Source: Paenibacillus maysiensis
GTDB lineage: Bacteria > Bacillota > Bacilli > Paenibacillales > Paenibacillaceae
Assembly (NCBI RefSeq): GCF_000520815.1
Contig: NZ_ASRY01000084.1
Coordinates: 1 to 64,000 of the forward strand
Reading direction: 5' to 3'
Length of the DNA stretch: 64,000 bases
Positions 20,923 to 29,927 of this stretch are shown one piece after another. A program made the position numbers and the translations under genes. Below the pieces are notes generated by a model. The model was not told the origin of the DNA. It did not search any database and saw only the letters and a program-made list of their open reading frames with translations. The first letter of the stretch is position 1, and each line of letters starts with the position of its first letter.

Positions 20923-21756
20923 TCAATTTTGTCTTTGGGTCACACGCTGAATATGAATCGTTATATACAGCTTTTCTTCATCTGACAATACCGTGTTCAA
21001 GTATTTCTCGATCTTCAGCATACAGCCATAGGCCTTTTTGTACTTCGCTTTCACTTGCCTCCACAAAAAATCGTCTTCCAGTTCTACTTTTTCTTTTTTA
21101 TTTAATCGCTGAAAGAAGAATCTTAAATGTGTAATAAATCGCTCATAACTGATTGAGTGTTCATCTATGGTGTTATTATAAGAGTATTTAATAATATTCA
21201 AGATATCGTGTATTTTTTGAGTTTGCTGAGCAACATCTGCTACCTTGTTGTAGGAGCTGTTTACTTGAGCATTTATTAAATGAAGAGCAATATTACCTGC
21301 TTCATCTTCTGAGAATCGTTTGCCTGTTTCGTCTTCAATGAACTCCAATGCTTTTAATCCAACCCCAAATTCTTTGGGATAAAATTTTTTGATTTCCCAA
21401 ATTAATGGATTTGTATTTTTAAGCCCTTCATCAAACATTTTAAATGCATTGTTCATGTGATCCGTAAGTGAAACATATATATAATCGCTCAATTGTGCTT
21501 CTAATATGCTTTTTCCATATTCAATGATGTCATAGCATAACGAAACATATTCTGATGGAACATCCTCTAGCAATAACTTAAATTTCTCTGAAGCATCTTT
21601 ATGTTTAAGCACAAAGACCTTTTCAATTAGATGCTCTTCTACTTGTTCACCTGCACTCTTTTTGAATGCAATACCACGACCCATAACAACAAATTCATCT
21701 CTTTTTGAATCTTTGGCTATTATGGCGTTATTATTAAATATCTTCGTTATGATCAT
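20923..21756 (-). CDS. licT: Transcription antiterminator, LicT/BglG family
   Basis: A 277-residue RNA-binding regulator. Residues 1-55 are the CAT RNA-binding domain (KIFNNNAIIAKDSKRDEFVV, MGRGIAF). PRD1 (about 65-170) carries conserved histidines in SLTDHMNNAF and IALHLINAQ. PRD2 (170-277) has them in DEHSISYERFITH and YITIHIQRV. Phosphorylation of these histidines by HPr and BglP sets activity. It lies upstream of bglP with one RAT/terminator between, and a second RAT-like element precedes licT itself, suggesting autoregulation. Confidence 0.94.
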   Translation of the reverse strand: MIITKIFNNNAIIAKDSKRDEFVVMGRGIAFKKSAGEQVEEHLIEKVFVLKHKDASEKFKLLLEDVPSEYVSLCYDIIEYGKSILEAQLSDYIYVSLTDHMNNAFKMFDEGLKNTNPLIWEIKKFYPKEFGVGLKALEFIEDETGKRFSEDEAGNIALHLINAQVNSSYNKVADVAQQTQKIHDILNIIKYSYNNTIDEHSISYERFITHLRFFFQRLNKKEKVELEDDFLWRQVKAKYKKAYGCMLKIEKYLNTVLSDEEKLYITIHIQRVTQRQN

Positions 21757-21840
21757 CTAACTGCCCCCCTATCCCATCAAATTTAGATGCTGGGCGAAAT
21801 TCAGATAGGTCACAAGACGGTAATAGCCGATCAAACCTTC

Positions 21841-21875
21841 GTTGTAAATCAAATTCAAATGTATTGATTTACAAC
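21841..21875. repeat. Perfect 11-bp inverted repeat upstream of licT
   Basis: GTTGTAAATCA (21841-21851) and TGATTTACAAC (21865-21875) are exact inverted copies separated by 13 bases. It could be an operator or an mRNA leader hairpin about 85 bp before the licT start codon. No known regulator site is recognised. Confidence 0.6.
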
Positions 21876-21884
21876 TTCATGTTA

Positions 21885-21898
21885 TGAAAACGCATTCA
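21885..21898. promoter_or_regulatory. Catabolite-responsive element (cre)
   Basis: TGAAAACGCATTCA fits the CcpA-binding consensus TGWAARCGYTWWCW at all but one position. It lies about 130 bp upstream of licT, the usual place for glucose repression of a beta-glucoside operon. Confidence 0.7.
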
Positions 21899-22160
21899 TA
21901 ATAAGAGACAAAAGCCTTACGTTTTCCCTGAATGATCTTGAGTGCTCCCAAACCGATCTGATATTCCGTTTTGAAAATGGATATAGTCGGTTAACCACGT
22001 CCTATGACATCATTTTTCGGATGTCGATTCGTTGGTCGACGTCATCATCTTTGTTGTTCAGCACTTGTAAGGCTTTATATCACTCACCTTTCTGCGTTAT
22101 GGCTGGGCCAGATATTCATATCATGCAGGATATCGCAAAGCTTGTATTCTAAAAAGAAAA
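21899..22160. other. Leader region between the two RAT elements
   Basis: No gene is supported here. The minus strand contains a short protein-like stretch, KALQVLNNKDDDVDQRIDIR, bounded by stops around 22015-22080. It may be a scrap of a lost gene. The licT promoter probably also lies in this segment. Confidence 0.35.
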
Positions 22161-22225
22161 GGCAAAACCCAACACATGGAAATCTAATTCCATGCCTCGG
22201 GTTTTGCCTTTTCAGTAACAATCCC
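22161..22225 (-). promoter_or_regulatory. Second RAT-like antiterminator and terminator, upstream of licT
   Basis: The minus strand reads GGGATTGTTACTGAAAAGGC followed by AAAACCC, a shortened RAT lacking the usual central bases. It overlaps the 5' arm of a terminator: GGCAAAACCC pairs with GGGTTTTGCC, with an inner CATGGAA/TTCCATG stem, followed by TTTTC. It sits about 400 bp before licT, so transcription entering licT from upstream would be LicT-dependent. Confidence 0.8.
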
Positions 22226-22329
22226 AAGATCATAATAACATCGAATTTAAGTTTTGCCAACAAAAATGTTTGCGTTTTCTTTTTCGGGGCAATCGCATCA
22301 AATATAGCACACTTACATGGTATAAAATG

Positions 22330-23346
22330 TCAACCACCAATGTAGGACATGCTAATTTTTTTTCTGTTGTTGGCTGTCTGCTCCGTACGTTCATCGGAAT
22401 ACCGGTCCGTGCGTTGCTCCCATACTGAAGTAATTACATCGAGTAGTTCCTGGTCATTCGCCCCGTTGCGAAGCATCTGGCGTAAATCAAATCCGCCTGA
22501 AGCAAACAAACACGTATAAAATTTGCCATCGGAAGATAAGCGAGCACGCGTGCAGGATGAGCAAAACGATTCAGAAACCGAAGTAATAAAGCCAACCTGT
22601 GCGTCGTTGTCTTTATAACGATAACGTTTTGCCACTTCTCCAAAGTAATTCTCGTCCATCGGCTCCAGCTCGTACGCATTCTTAAGTCGTTCAACAATTT
22701 CTTTTTTGGTTAGTACCTTTTTGAAGCTCCATCCGGTATCGTTACCTACATCCATAAACTCAATAAAACGAAGAGTTATTCCCTGCTCCTTGAAATAAGC
22801 GGCCATCGGCAAAATTTCAGAATCATTAACACCTTTTTGAACTACCATATTGACCTTGATCTCAAAGCCGATTTCTCTTGCATATTCGATCTGCTTCAAA
22901 ATAAAATCGGGCTTAATCCCCCGTCCATTCATCCGCCCAAATAGCTCGGGGTTCAGAGCGTCTACACTGACATTAAGCCGTCGCAGCCCTGCTTCATAGA
23001 GACGCTTAGCCTGTTGCCCTAGCAGCAAACCGTTGGTGGTCAAGCCGACATCCTCCACTCCGTCAATGGACAGGATTTGAGAAACAAGGTCGGGTAGGTT
23101 CCGACGCATTAAGGGTTCCCCGCCTGTGAGTCGAATTTTTTTGACCCCGAGGCCTACAAAGAGCTTCGCCAGTCGGTGGATCTCTTCAAACGACAGGCAT
23201 TCACTTTTGGGAAGAAAGGCAAAATCGTCGCCGAAGATTTCTTTGGGCATACAATAGGAACAGCGAAAATTGCAGCGGTCCGTAACAGATATGCGTAAAT
23301 CACGAATCGGCCGCCGCAATGAGTCCTTCAGCGAATACGAATTCAT
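22330..23346 (-). CDS. moaA: GTP 3',8-cyclase (molybdenum cofactor biosynthesis)
   Basis: A 338-residue radical SAM enzyme converting GTP to 3',8-cyclo-dihydro-GTP, the first step of molybdopterin synthesis. The SAM-cluster motif is CNFRCSYC near residue 26, followed by LTGGEPLMR. The second 4Fe-4S site uses [20 protein letters not shown]. The C-terminus ends in the conserved Gly-Gly (SYIGG). Last gene of the minus-strand cofactor block moeB-moaE-moaD-moaA behind narK, which supplies the cofactor for NarG. Confidence 0.96.
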   Translation of the reverse strand: MNSYSLKDSLRRPIRDLRISVTDRCNFRCSYCMPKEIFGDDFAFLPKSECLSFEEIHRLAKLFVGLGVKKIRLTGGEPLMRRNLPDLVSQILSIDGVEDVGLTTNGLLLGQQAKRLYEAGLRRLNVSVDALNPELFGRMNGRGIKPDFILKQIEYAREIGFEIKVNMVVQKGVNDSEILPMAAYFKEQGITLRFIEFMDVGNDTGWSFKKVLTKKEIVERLKNAYELEPMDENYFGEVAKRYRYKDNDAQVGFITSVSESFCSSCTRARLSSDGKFYTCLFASGGFDLRQMLRNGANDQELLDVITSVWEQRTDRYSDERTEQTANNRKKISMSYIGG

Positions 23347-23383
23347 ACGTTCCCTCCTTTCCTAGTGTTTAGGGTCGCTATCA

Positions 23384-23617
23384 TCAGCCGCCGCTGACTG
23401 GGGGAATGAAGGCTGCAACGTCTCCATCCTGTAATACATCCGTAGACAACGCATACTCCTCGTTTATCGCAATTCGCACAGACCTGATCGGCATATCTGG
23501 ATATTGATCTGTTATCCAATTGGATAAATCGCCTACCGTTTGGCCCGCCAAATCTGCGAATTCTTCTGTTTTTCCCGTCACCTCACGGAGTCCCGCAAAG
23601 TAGTACAGCTTAACCAT
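23384..23617 (-). CDS. moaD: Molybdopterin synthase small subunit
   Basis: A 77-residue ubiquitin-fold sulphur carrier starting MVKLYYFAGLREVTGKTEEF and ending PPVSGG. The terminal Gly-Gly is adenylated by MoeB and thiocarboxylated before sulphur transfer in the MoaDE complex. The ATG at 23617 has GGGGGAG upstream and overlaps the moaE stop by 8 bp, a sign of translational coupling. Confidence 0.93.
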   Translation of the reverse strand: MVKLYYFAGLREVTGKTEEFADLAGQTVGDLSNWITDQYPDMPIRSVRIAINEEYALSTDVLQDGDVAAFIPPVSGG

Positions 23618-24053
23618 GACTGATCTCCCCCGGCTTTTTCTTTTGATCTCCGACCCACTGCGTTCCATCTTCCCAAATCTCTCGTTTCCAAATAGGAACT
23701 ATTTCTTTGATTCGTTCGATTGCGTATTCATTTGCCTCATACGCATCCGAACGGTGAGGTGAAGAAACGGCAATGACAACGGCGATATCACCGATTTGAA
23801 GCTCGCCAATGCGGTGCACGATTGCCACTCGTGTCCCTTCCCATTTCTGTTCGATTTCGCGGCCAATCTCCGAGAGCTTTTTTTGGGCCATAGGGACATA
23901 GGCCTCATAAGCAAGGTATAAGGTCCGTACGCCTTGAGTCCATTCTCGTACGTGCCCTGTAAACACAGTCACCGCTCCTGCTTCCGGCCTTAGGACATAA
24001 TCCGCATAAGCCTGCGGGAGAATGGGCTCCGTCACGATTTCAAATACACTCAT
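23610..24053 (-). CDS. moaE: Molybdopterin synthase large subunit
   Basis: A 147-residue catalytic subunit that inserts dithiolene sulphur into cyclic pyranopterin monophosphate. Family blocks seen are AGAVTVFTGHVREWTQG, LYLAYEAYVPMAQKKLSEI, VAIVHRIGELQIGDIAVVIA and PIWKREIWEDG (catalytic lysine region). ATG at 24053 chosen because GGAAGGTGG precedes it and families begin with a short MSxFEI-type N-terminus. Confidence 0.94.
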   Translation of the reverse strand: MSVFEIVTEPILPQAYADYVLRPEAGAVTVFTGHVREWTQGVRTLYLAYEAYVPMAQKKLSEIGREIEQKWEGTRVAIVHRIGELQIGDIAVVIAVSSPHRSDAYEANEYAIERIKEIVPIWKREIWEDGTQWVGDQKKKPGEISHG

Positions 24054-24138
24054 CTTTTCCACCTTCCAGCCACCGGCCAAGCCACTCTCCGGTGACAGAC
24101 TCTTTTAAATGTTTCTGCTTTTTGTATCTATATCTCAT

Positions 24139-25158
24139 TTAACCGAACAGCTGATGATATAGTTTCTGACCGTTGGCAACACTTCGTACACCGTGTATGA
24201 GAAGCCTTCCGTTTTTGAATAAAATCATTCGATGCTTAAAAGCATAAAATTCAACGAAATAAGGAGTTCTTTTTACACTATCTGCTATAAGCCTACCCAT
24301 TTTCTCTGCATCATCGAGCGTGATCGGACGATGGGGGTCTGGAAGAACCTGTACCACATCCCGTCCGCACAGAGCAGCATACGCCGAGCGACGTGATGCT
24401 GTCAGTGCAGGAAACGTAGGATATTCTCCACAGGTTGGACAATCTTGGTTACGGATGCGGGAAATCCCTATGTCCATCTGCGTGTTCTCCCATAGATCAA
24501 ATAGATGAACCTTGCGGCGCATCTTTTCACGTTTGCCGCTCAGCCACTTTATGGCTTCTGTACATTGGAGGGCGGCTGTCACCTGAACTGCGGGCGAAAT
24601 GATTCCAGCCGTATCGCAGGTCTGATTGATCGCAGGCAGCGATGGCAGAAGGCAGCGTAAACAAGCTGACTCGCCCGGCACGAATGGAAAAACAACGCCT
24701 GTGCTTCCAACACAGGCTCCGTAAATCCATGGAATTCCTGCCTTCAGTGCAGCATCGTTGATAAGCAGACGAGTTTCGAAATTGTCCGTAGCATCCATCA
24801 GCAGTATACTTTTGCTGGCAAGTTCTTGAACAAGCTCGGCATCCAAATTATCGAGATATGTGTGCAACCGTACGTCTTCTCGTATGGCTTTTAGCCTTTT
24901 TTCAGCTGCCATAACCTTGGGCTGCATTTCCGCGGCGTCCTGCTCCGTGAACAGTTGCTGACGTTGCAGATTCGACATCTCTACATAATCCCGGTCAACA
25001 AGATGAAGCTCCCCAACGCCCGCTCTTACCAGTGTTTCGGCAATAGCGGAACCCAGTGCCCCGCAACCGATAATGGTGACGACAGCAGCGGATAGATTAC
25101 GCTGCCCTTCGCCACCAATGGGTCTAAATAAGATCTGTCTGGAATAACGCTCATTCAT
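24139..25158 (-). CDS. moeB: MoaD adenylyltransferase / ThiF-MoeB family
   Basis: A 339-residue E1-like enzyme that activates the MoaD C-terminus with ATP. The nucleotide site is IIGCGALGSAIAETLVRAGV with VDRDYVEMSNLQRQQLF. DATDNFETR follows. A zinc site is formed by CLRCLL and CPTCGEY. No rhodanese domain; instead an approximately 85-residue C-terminal extension as in bacillar MoeB. It overlaps the end of narK by 8 bp, tying cofactor synthesis to the nitrate genes. Confidence 0.92.
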   Translation of the reverse strand: MNERYSRQILFRPIGGEGQRNLSAAVVTIIGCGALGSAIAETLVRAGVGELHLVDRDYVEMSNLQRQQLFTEQDAAEMQPKVMAAEKRLKAIREDVRLHTYLDNLDAELVQELASKSILLMDATDNFETRLLINDAALKAGIPWIYGACVGSTGVVFPFVPGESACLRCLLPSLPAINQTCDTAGIISPAVQVTAALQCTEAIKWLSGKREKMRRKVHLFDLWENTQMDIGISRIRNQDCPTCGEYPTFPALTASRRSAYAALCGRDVVQVLPDPHRPITLDDAEKMGRLIADSVKRTPYFVEFYAFKHRMILFKNGRLLIHGVRSVANGQKLYHQLFG

Positions 25159-26305
25159 TAGATTGTGTCCCTTGATAATACAGCCATATGACGAGGATCA
25201 TACTAGCCAGCGCCACTTGGGAGAGTAGCATGAACCCAATGGAATATTGGCCAGTAACGGCATGAATCGTCGACAACAAGATCGGAGGGAAAAAGCCACC
25301 GAGACCGCCCATCATAGATACAATTCCGTTAACTATGCCTGCCTGTTTATTAAAATAAAATGGAACTAGCTTGAAAATGACACCGTTCCCCACTCCAGCA
25401 CACACAGCAATCGCCAAGCAGCCTACTGCATAAAGGGTGATCCCTGGTGAAAAAGCCAAGAGAATCGCAGCGACCGTATAAACAGTAAACGTACCTAACA
25501 GCAGGAACAGGGGCTGAAACCGATCCGCCAGCCAGCCACCGATGGGGCGGAAGAATGTGGCAATTGCAATGAAGCCTGCTGTACGCATCCCTGCATCCAC
25601 TTTAGTCAGCTCAAAATTCGATACCAGGAAATTCGGCAAGTACACCGTGAACGCTACAAATGAGCCAAATGTAATAAAATAAAAGAGCGAGAAAAACCAA
25701 AGCTTTTCATTTTTGTAAACCCCTTTGATCTGTTCCATAATGGGCGTCTTTACTTTAGCTTCATGACGGTCCCCTAAGAAGAAATTCAAAACGATAAAAA
25801 CAAGCAGCAAAATGAGATACAGCTTCACAGTAGGGACCCAGCCAATTTGGGTAGCCACAATAGGGGCCGAGAAGGTAGTGACGGCTGTTCCCAAATTTCC
25901 TATACCATACATTCCATTTACAAACCCATGCTTTTCCTTTGGATAATACTTCGGCAGCGAAGTCACCCCAACCGAGAACACAGCTCCTCCAATCCCAAGG
26001 AACAAGCCACCGATAATTAAATCCATCATCGTAGAAGCTTCACTGATATAGTAGACGGGAAACAAAAGCAAAATAAAGCTAACGAGAAAAACGATTCTTG
26101 CTCCGAGGATGTTGGCATAATAACCAAGCGGAATGCGCAGAATCGAACCAAGCACGACCGGAATCGCCGTGACCATGGCCAATTTTCCGGGTGGAATAGC
26201 AATATCCTCCGTAATGAACGGCATAAGAGAAGAAATGATAACCCATACCATGAATCCAAGAATCAAGTTCAATGTTTGTAACGGCAACTGCATTTTTCTA
26301 ATCAT
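25151..26305 (-). CDS. narK: Nitrate/nitrite MFS transporter
   Basis: A 384-residue, about 12-helix NarK-family transporter for nitrate uptake and/or nitrite export during anaerobic respiration. Two glycine-rich nitrate signatures are seen: GMYGIGNLGTAVTTFSAP and GIVNGIVSMMGGLGGFFPP. The N-terminal LMPFITEDIAIPPGKLAMVT is also typical. AAAGGTGAG precedes the ATG. First gene of the narK-moeB-moaE-moaD-moaA transcript, with paired NreC-like palindromes upstream. Confidence 0.94.
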   Translation of the reverse strand: MIRKMQLPLQTLNLILGFMVWVIISSLMPFITEDIAIPPGKLAMVTAIPVVLGSILRIPLGYYANILGARIVFLVSFILLLFPVYYISEASTMMDLIIGGLFLGIGGAVFSVGVTSLPKYYPKEKHGFVNGMYGIGNLGTAVTTFSAPIVATQIGWVPTVKLYLILLLVFIVLNFFLGDRHEAKVKTPIMEQIKGVYKNEKLWFFSLFYFITFGSFVAFTVYLPNFLVSNFELTKVDAGMRTAGFIAIATFFRPIGGWLADRFQPLFLLLGTFTVYTVAAILLAFSPGITLYAVGCLAIAVCAGVGNGVIFKLVPFYFNKQAGIVNGIVSMMGGLGGFFPPILLSTIHAVTGQYSIGFMLLSQVALASMILVIWLYYQGTQSNE

Positions 26306-26363
26306 TTAACTCACCTTTTCAACGTTTTTTCTGTCGAATTATTTATTTAAATTTTCTGTCCCC

Positions 26364-26429
26364 ATTGTAGCCGCTAGCCGATCTGTTCGAATATAGGGGA
26401 GTCCCCTTTACCTAGCAGGGGACTCCCTG
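26364..26429 (-). promoter_or_regulatory. narK promoter with two NreC-like palindromes
   Basis: TAGGGGAGTCCCCT (26394-26407) and CAGGGGACTCCCTG (26416-26429) both follow GGG-N4-CCC, like the staphylococcal NreC consensus T(A/G)GGGN4CCC(C/T)A. Their centres are 22 bp apart. On the minus strand a -10 hexamer TACAAT lies at 26369-26364, 31.5 bp from the nearer centre, which puts the box at about -42, an activator position. Confidence 0.75.
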
Positions 26430-26435
26430 AAAATA

Positions 26436-26463
26436 TAAAAAGCCGCTTCTATATGAAGCGACT
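26436..26463 (-). terminator. Terminator after the hemerythrin gene
   Basis: On the minus strand AGTCGCTTC-ATATA-GAAGCGGCT is followed by TTTTTATATTTTC. It lies just beyond the stop of the hemerythrin gene and ends the long narG-to-hemerythrin transcript before narK's own promoter. Confidence 0.85.
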
Positions 26464-26471
26464 TGGTCTGT

Positions 26472-26999
26472 TCAAGAGATAAGCGTATTTAATTTGTCAC
26501 ATAACCTGGTCAGATCATTCCGATTGATCTGTTGCTCTGCCATAGGAAAAAGTACAGTTTCCTCTTTTATAAAATGTACAGTCAGCACTTCGAAGGCCTC
26601 ACCCGCGTTCTTGGCTGCCTCCTGAATCTCATCAAGCGTGAGCAAACTCAAATCGCCCTCCGTCTGATAAAGGAAATGACCGATATAGCCTTCTATTTCA
26701 CGGTGCTCCTCCTGTATACCGACGAGCGGCCCCTGTTCAAAACCAATGTAGGTTCCTAGCAGAGAAAAGAAGTGTTCTTCTTCCTTTTCGGTATGTTTCT
26801 TGAGGGGTACCATAAAATCGATAATCTGCATTCTCAGCTTTTCCAGTTGCTTGCGGCCTTCTTCCAAATCTAGCATTCTGTGCTCAAACCACAGTACAAT
26901 GGCATGCCATTCATCCATCAGATATGTTAAATATCGATGCTCATTTTCAAGAATACGCATGGCGGGTTTGGAAAAGCGCATTTTCTCATTTTCCAGCAC
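26472..26999 (-). CDS. Hemerythrin-domain protein at the end of the nar-nre operon
   Basis: A 175-residue four-helix-bundle protein with the diiron ligands of hemerythrins: ENEHRYL, EWHAIVLWFEHRM, KKHTEKEEEHFFSL, EEHREIEGYIGHF and HFIKEETVLFPM. These proteins bind O2 or NO, or release iron for Fe-S repair. It starts about 20 bp after the nreC stop on the same strand, suggesting a role in NO/O2 handling for the NreB sensor or nitrate reductase. GTG at 26999 chosen (GGAGG 8 bases upstream); an ATG at 27014 has no ribosome site. Confidence 0.85.
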   Translation of the reverse strand: MLENEKMRFSKPAMRILENEHRYLTYLMDEWHAIVLWFEHRMLDLEEGRKQLEKLRMQIIDFMVPLKKHTEKEEEHFFSLLGTYIGFEQGPLVGIQEEHREIEGYIGHFLYQTEGDLSLLTLDEIQEAAKNAGEAFEVLTVHFIKEETVLFPMAEQQINRNDLTRLCDKLNTLIS

Positions 27000-27021
27000 G
27001 CGGATTTCCTCCATTCATCGG

Positions 27022-27672
27022 CTAAAAATCCAGCATTTTTTTCTTTAATGCATATTGGACCAGTTCAGGCCGGCTTCTTAAGTTCAATTTCTCCATGATT
27101 TTCGCTTTGTTCGCTTCCACCGTCTTGACAGAGATGAACAGCTTTTCCGCAACTTCCTTGTTACCGTAACCTTTTGCGACCAGAGGCAGAATCTCCAGTT
27201 CCCGCTTGGACAGGATCTCATACGGATCTTCTGATTGTGACGTCGTATCTTTCTTGATGAACTCACGAACGAGAGAGGTGGCCATTTTAGGATGGATATA
27301 AGTCCCACCCCCATGAATGGTTCGTATAGCAAGCAATAGCTCCTCATCTGGAGCATTTTTCAAAACGTATCCTGAAGCACCATTCTTTAAAATATGAAAA
27401 AGATATTCTTCATCGTCATGCATGGTCAGAATCAGAATTTTAGTATCAGGGTGGTCCTCTTTAATCTTGCCTGTGGCGATCAATCCACTTTCGCCTGGGG
27501 GCATGCTGAGGTCCATGATTAGAATATCCGGACGATATTTAGCTACCATCGTATACGCTTCAATGCCATCCGCAGCCGTTCCGACAACCTCCATATCCGA
27601 TTGGAAGTTCAAAATCATGGAAAATCCGCTTCGTACAATCGCATGGTCATCCGCTAGCACAATTTTGATCAA
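27022..27672 (-). CDS. nreC: Response regulator NreC (nitrate/oxygen control)
   Basis: A 216-residue NarL/FixJ-type regulator. The receiver domain has the acidic pair DD at 8-9, phospho-acceptor Asp54 in LIMDLSMPP and a conserved Lys in GYVLKNA. The C-terminal LuxR-type helix-turn-helix reads [20 protein letters not shown], then [19 protein letters not shown]. Phosphorylated by NreB when oxygen is absent, it activates nitrate-respiration genes. TTG at 27672 follows GAGGAGG by 9 bases. Upstream in-frame codons overlap nreB and are not needed. Confidence 0.92.
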   Translation of the reverse strand: MIKIVLADDHAIVRSGFSMILNFQSDMEVVGTAADGIEAYTMVAKYRPDILIMDLSMPPGESGLIATGKIKEDHPDTKILILTMHDDEEYLFHILKNGASGYVLKNAPDEELLLAIRTIHGGGTYIHPKMATSLVREFIKKDTTSQSEDPYEILSKRELEILPLVAKGYGNKEVAEKLFISVKTVEANKAKIMEKLNLRSRPELVQYALKKKMLDF

Positions 27673-27676
27673 GTCT

Positions 27677-28741
27677 CTATTCCTCCTCTTGGCCAATCGG
27701 AATTTGTAAAAAGACTTTGGTTCCCTGACCAACATTTGAAAGGACGCCAAAACTTCCGCCTACCAGCTCTGCTCGCTCCTGCATACCATATAAACCTAGT
27801 CCCGTTCCAATAGGATTGCTCCCCTTTTCAAAGCCAATTCCATCGTCCTCTACAGTCAAACGAAGCATATGATCGTGCTCAGTCAAAGAAACTTTAACCA
27901 TGTCTACCTGGGCATACTTCAAGGCATTGAGAACAGCCTCCTGGCAGACACGGTAAATGACCGTTTCCTTTTCACTTCCATATCGCTTTTGGGGAAGATC
28001 CGACACAAATTCAACGACAAGACCAAAGCTTTGTTCAACCCTCTTAAAGTGAGAACGAAATGCCGCTTCAAGCCCAAAATCATCAAGTGTGGCGGGGCGT
28101 AGTTCCACAGACAGGTTGCGGATATCATCCAGCAATCGCGTCATGGATGCTTCAGTCTGCTTCATGTTTTTGATGAGCTGTTCATCATTCGTCATGTATT
28201 TTAACACTCGTAGTTCAACAACCGCGCTCATCAATTCCTGGGCGACGCTGTCGTGCAGTTCCCTGGAAAGCCGTTTACGCTCATTTTCCTGTGCTTCAAT
28301 GACATGCTTCATCATTTTGTTTTGATATAATTTTTCCTGCGTCTGAAATTGTGGAGTCAAGTCTCTCAACATCAACACCCGTGTTCCATGTTCAGAATCA
28401 ATGGTGTGAAAAGAAGCGGCATAGGGAATCATTCCGTTGCTCTTCGTTTCCAGATATACCTGAAAAGAAGCGAAATCCTTGGATTCTGGCATATTGAAAT
28501 AACAGTCAAGGCAGGTACGGGGCTCCGTTTCGCTTGTATAGCCCCTGCATGTTCCACATAAAGCTTTGTCCTTCCCTTCATAGAGTTGGATGAGGACGTC
28601 ATCGCCCACAATCTCCTCAGCTGCCGGGTTCATGGCTAGGGTATTCCCTTGCCTGTCAAAAAAGAAAATGGCTTCCGTACTGTTCTCAAACAACTTCACC
28701 ATTAGCGCACTTAAAGAGCCAGTCCCTACAGACAATGTCAA
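27677..28741 (-). CDS. nreB: Oxygen-sensing histidine kinase NreB
   Basis: A 354-residue cytosolic kinase. The N-terminal PAS domain carries four cysteines (C62, C65, C77, C80: LCGTCRG and TCLDCYF), the ligands of the oxygen-labile 4Fe-4S cluster of NreB. The HisKA_3 helix reads [20 protein letters not shown] (His163), and the ATPase has DDGIGF and [12 protein letters not shown]. No membrane segment. TTG start 1 bp after the nreA stop. With NreA and NreC it forms the NreABC system. Confidence 0.95.
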   Translation of the reverse strand: MTLSVGTGSLSALMVKLFENSTEAIFFFDRQGNTLAMNPAAEEIVGDDVLIQLYEGKDKALCGTCRGYTSETEPRTCLDCYFNMPESKDFASFQVYLETKSNGMIPYAASFHTIDSEHGTRVLMLRDLTPQFQTQEKLYQNKMMKHVIEAQENERKRLSRELHDSVAQELMSAVVELRVLKYMTNDEQLIKNMKQTEASMTRLLDDIRNLSVELRPATLDDFGLEAAFRSHFKRVEQSFGLVVEFVSDLPQKRYGSEKETVIYRVCQEAVLNALKYAQVDMVKVSLTEHDHMLRLTVEDDGIGFEKGSNPIGTGLGLYGMQERAELVGGSFGVLSNVGQGTKVFLQIPIGQEEE

Positions 28742-28742
28742 T

Positions 28743-29195
28743 TCACATCACTTCCTTCCCGTTCAACTCTCCAATTCCCCTATGCGCCATGGCTTCCAAA
28801 TCACGCATCATGGCTTCGGTCATCAGCTGTTCTTCCCGAAATCCACCAAGCAGTACGCCCGCGACGCGAGCATCATTCCATAGGGGAACAGCCCCGAGAC
28901 TCTTGAGCTTCTCGGATTGAACGATCGGATAGTTAAACAGGTTGTCTGCCCCCACATATTGATAAATAGATGGAATGAAAACGGATTTCCCGGTTTTAAA
29001 CACGATTCCTGCTATGCCCTTACCGGATTGCAGCACAATCCGCTTAAAGCGATCATTTAAATTACCGGCTGCATTTTTCCATTTAATTACGTATTGATAT
29101 TCGGCCGGTTCAACCAGAGCAAGCGCCATGAAATCATAACCGAAATGTTCGCGTATTCGCTCAAGCTCCCTTTGATAATCCATCCTATTATTCAT
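28743..29195 (-). CDS. nreA: Nitrate receptor NreA (GAF domain)
   Basis: A 150-residue single GAF-domain protein. In staphylococci NreA binds nitrate and relieves inhibition of the NreB kinase. Features seen are YVIKWKNAAGNLNDRFKRI, LQSGKGIAGIVFKTGKSVFI and GAVPLWNDARVAGVLLGG. GGAGAGAG precedes the ATG. It lies between narI and nreB on the same strand, with a hairpin separating it from narI. Confidence 0.92.
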   Translation of the reverse strand: MNNRMDYQRELERIREHFGYDFMALALVEPAEYQYVIKWKNAAGNLNDRFKRIVLQSGKGIAGIVFKTGKSVFIPSIYQYVGADNLFNYPIVQSEKLKSLGAVPLWNDARVAGVLLGGFREEQLMTEAMMRDLEAMAHRGIGELNGKEVM

Positions 29196-29212
29196 CGCTC
29201 TCTCCTAATAGA

Positions 29213-29245
29213 ATTAGGAAAGAAGGCAGAGCCCGCTTTCCTAAT
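29213..29245 (-). other. Intercistronic hairpin between narI and nreA
   Basis: ATTAGGAAAG and CTTTCCTAAT form a perfect 10-bp stem with a 13-base loop that overlaps the narI stop codon. There is no T-run, so it is more likely an mRNA-stability or attenuation element than a full terminator. It could give nreABC lower levels than narGHJI. Confidence 0.6.
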
Positions 29246-29927
29246 TCGATTTATGTCTTCTGTAAAGGATATAACTTCTGCGCACATAATTCAACGGAAC
29301 ACTCCACACATGTACAAGCCGGGTAAACGGCCAGAATGCAAAAATCGCAAAGCCCATAAGTATATGAAGCTTGAAAGACATCGGTACGTCTCTCATCAGT
29401 GTCGGGTCAACACGGAATATGAATAAACCGCGGAACCAGATCGAGATCGTCTCCCGATAATCGAATTCCGGCTGTACCGCATTCGTTACGAGAGTCGCGA
29501 ACATCCCCATGCATACAATGGCCAAAAGCAATACGTTTACAATCAGATCAGACGCTGTACTTAAACGGCGCACATTGCGTATTGTAAAACGGCGGGATGT
29601 GAGAATCAACATACCGAGGAACGTCATGGCTCCAAATATTCCACCAGCATAAACTGCTCCAATATGATACAGATGATCGTTTACACCCAGTGCATGCATC
29701 CAGGTTTTTGGTATGCCCAGACCGGACACGTGACCGAAAATAACCGGGATTATACCCAGGTGGAATAAGAGACTTCCGATCATCAATTGTTTCTTTTCAA
29801 TAAATTCACTTGATTTCGCTGTCCAATTGAACTGGTCGTTTCTGTAGCGGAAAATATGCCCTACTATAAAGACGACCACGCACATATAAGGGAAAATGAC
29901 CCATAAAAACTGCTCTAGCATCATCAT
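29241..29927 (-). CDS. narI: Respiratory nitrate reductase gamma subunit (cytochrome b)
   Basis: A 228-residue, five-helix membrane protein carrying two b haems that passes quinol electrons to NarH. Haem-ligand histidines lie in VGHIFRYR, FHLGIIPVIFGHVSG and FKLHILMGFAIFAFWPFTRLVHVW. The start ATGA overlaps the narJ stop, and three consecutive ATGs make the exact first codon uncertain (29927, 29924 or 29921). Confidence 0.95.
   Translation of the reverse strand: MMMLEQFLWVIFPYMCVVVFIVGHIFRYRNDQFNWTAKSSEFIEKKQLMIGSLLFHLGIIPVIFGHVSGLGIPKTWMHALGVNDHLYHIGAVYAGGIFGAMTFLGMLILTSRRFTIRNVRRLSTASDLIVNVLLLAIVCMGMFATLVTNAVQPEFDYRETISIWFRGLFIFRVDPTLMRDVPMSFKLHILMGFAIFAFWPFTRLVHVWSVPLNYVRRSYILYRRHKSN

Noticed and set aside
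22004-22345. 113-codon plus-strand frame upstream of licT
   Set aside because: It crosses the RAT/terminator hairpin and the end of moaA, and its composition is not protein-like.
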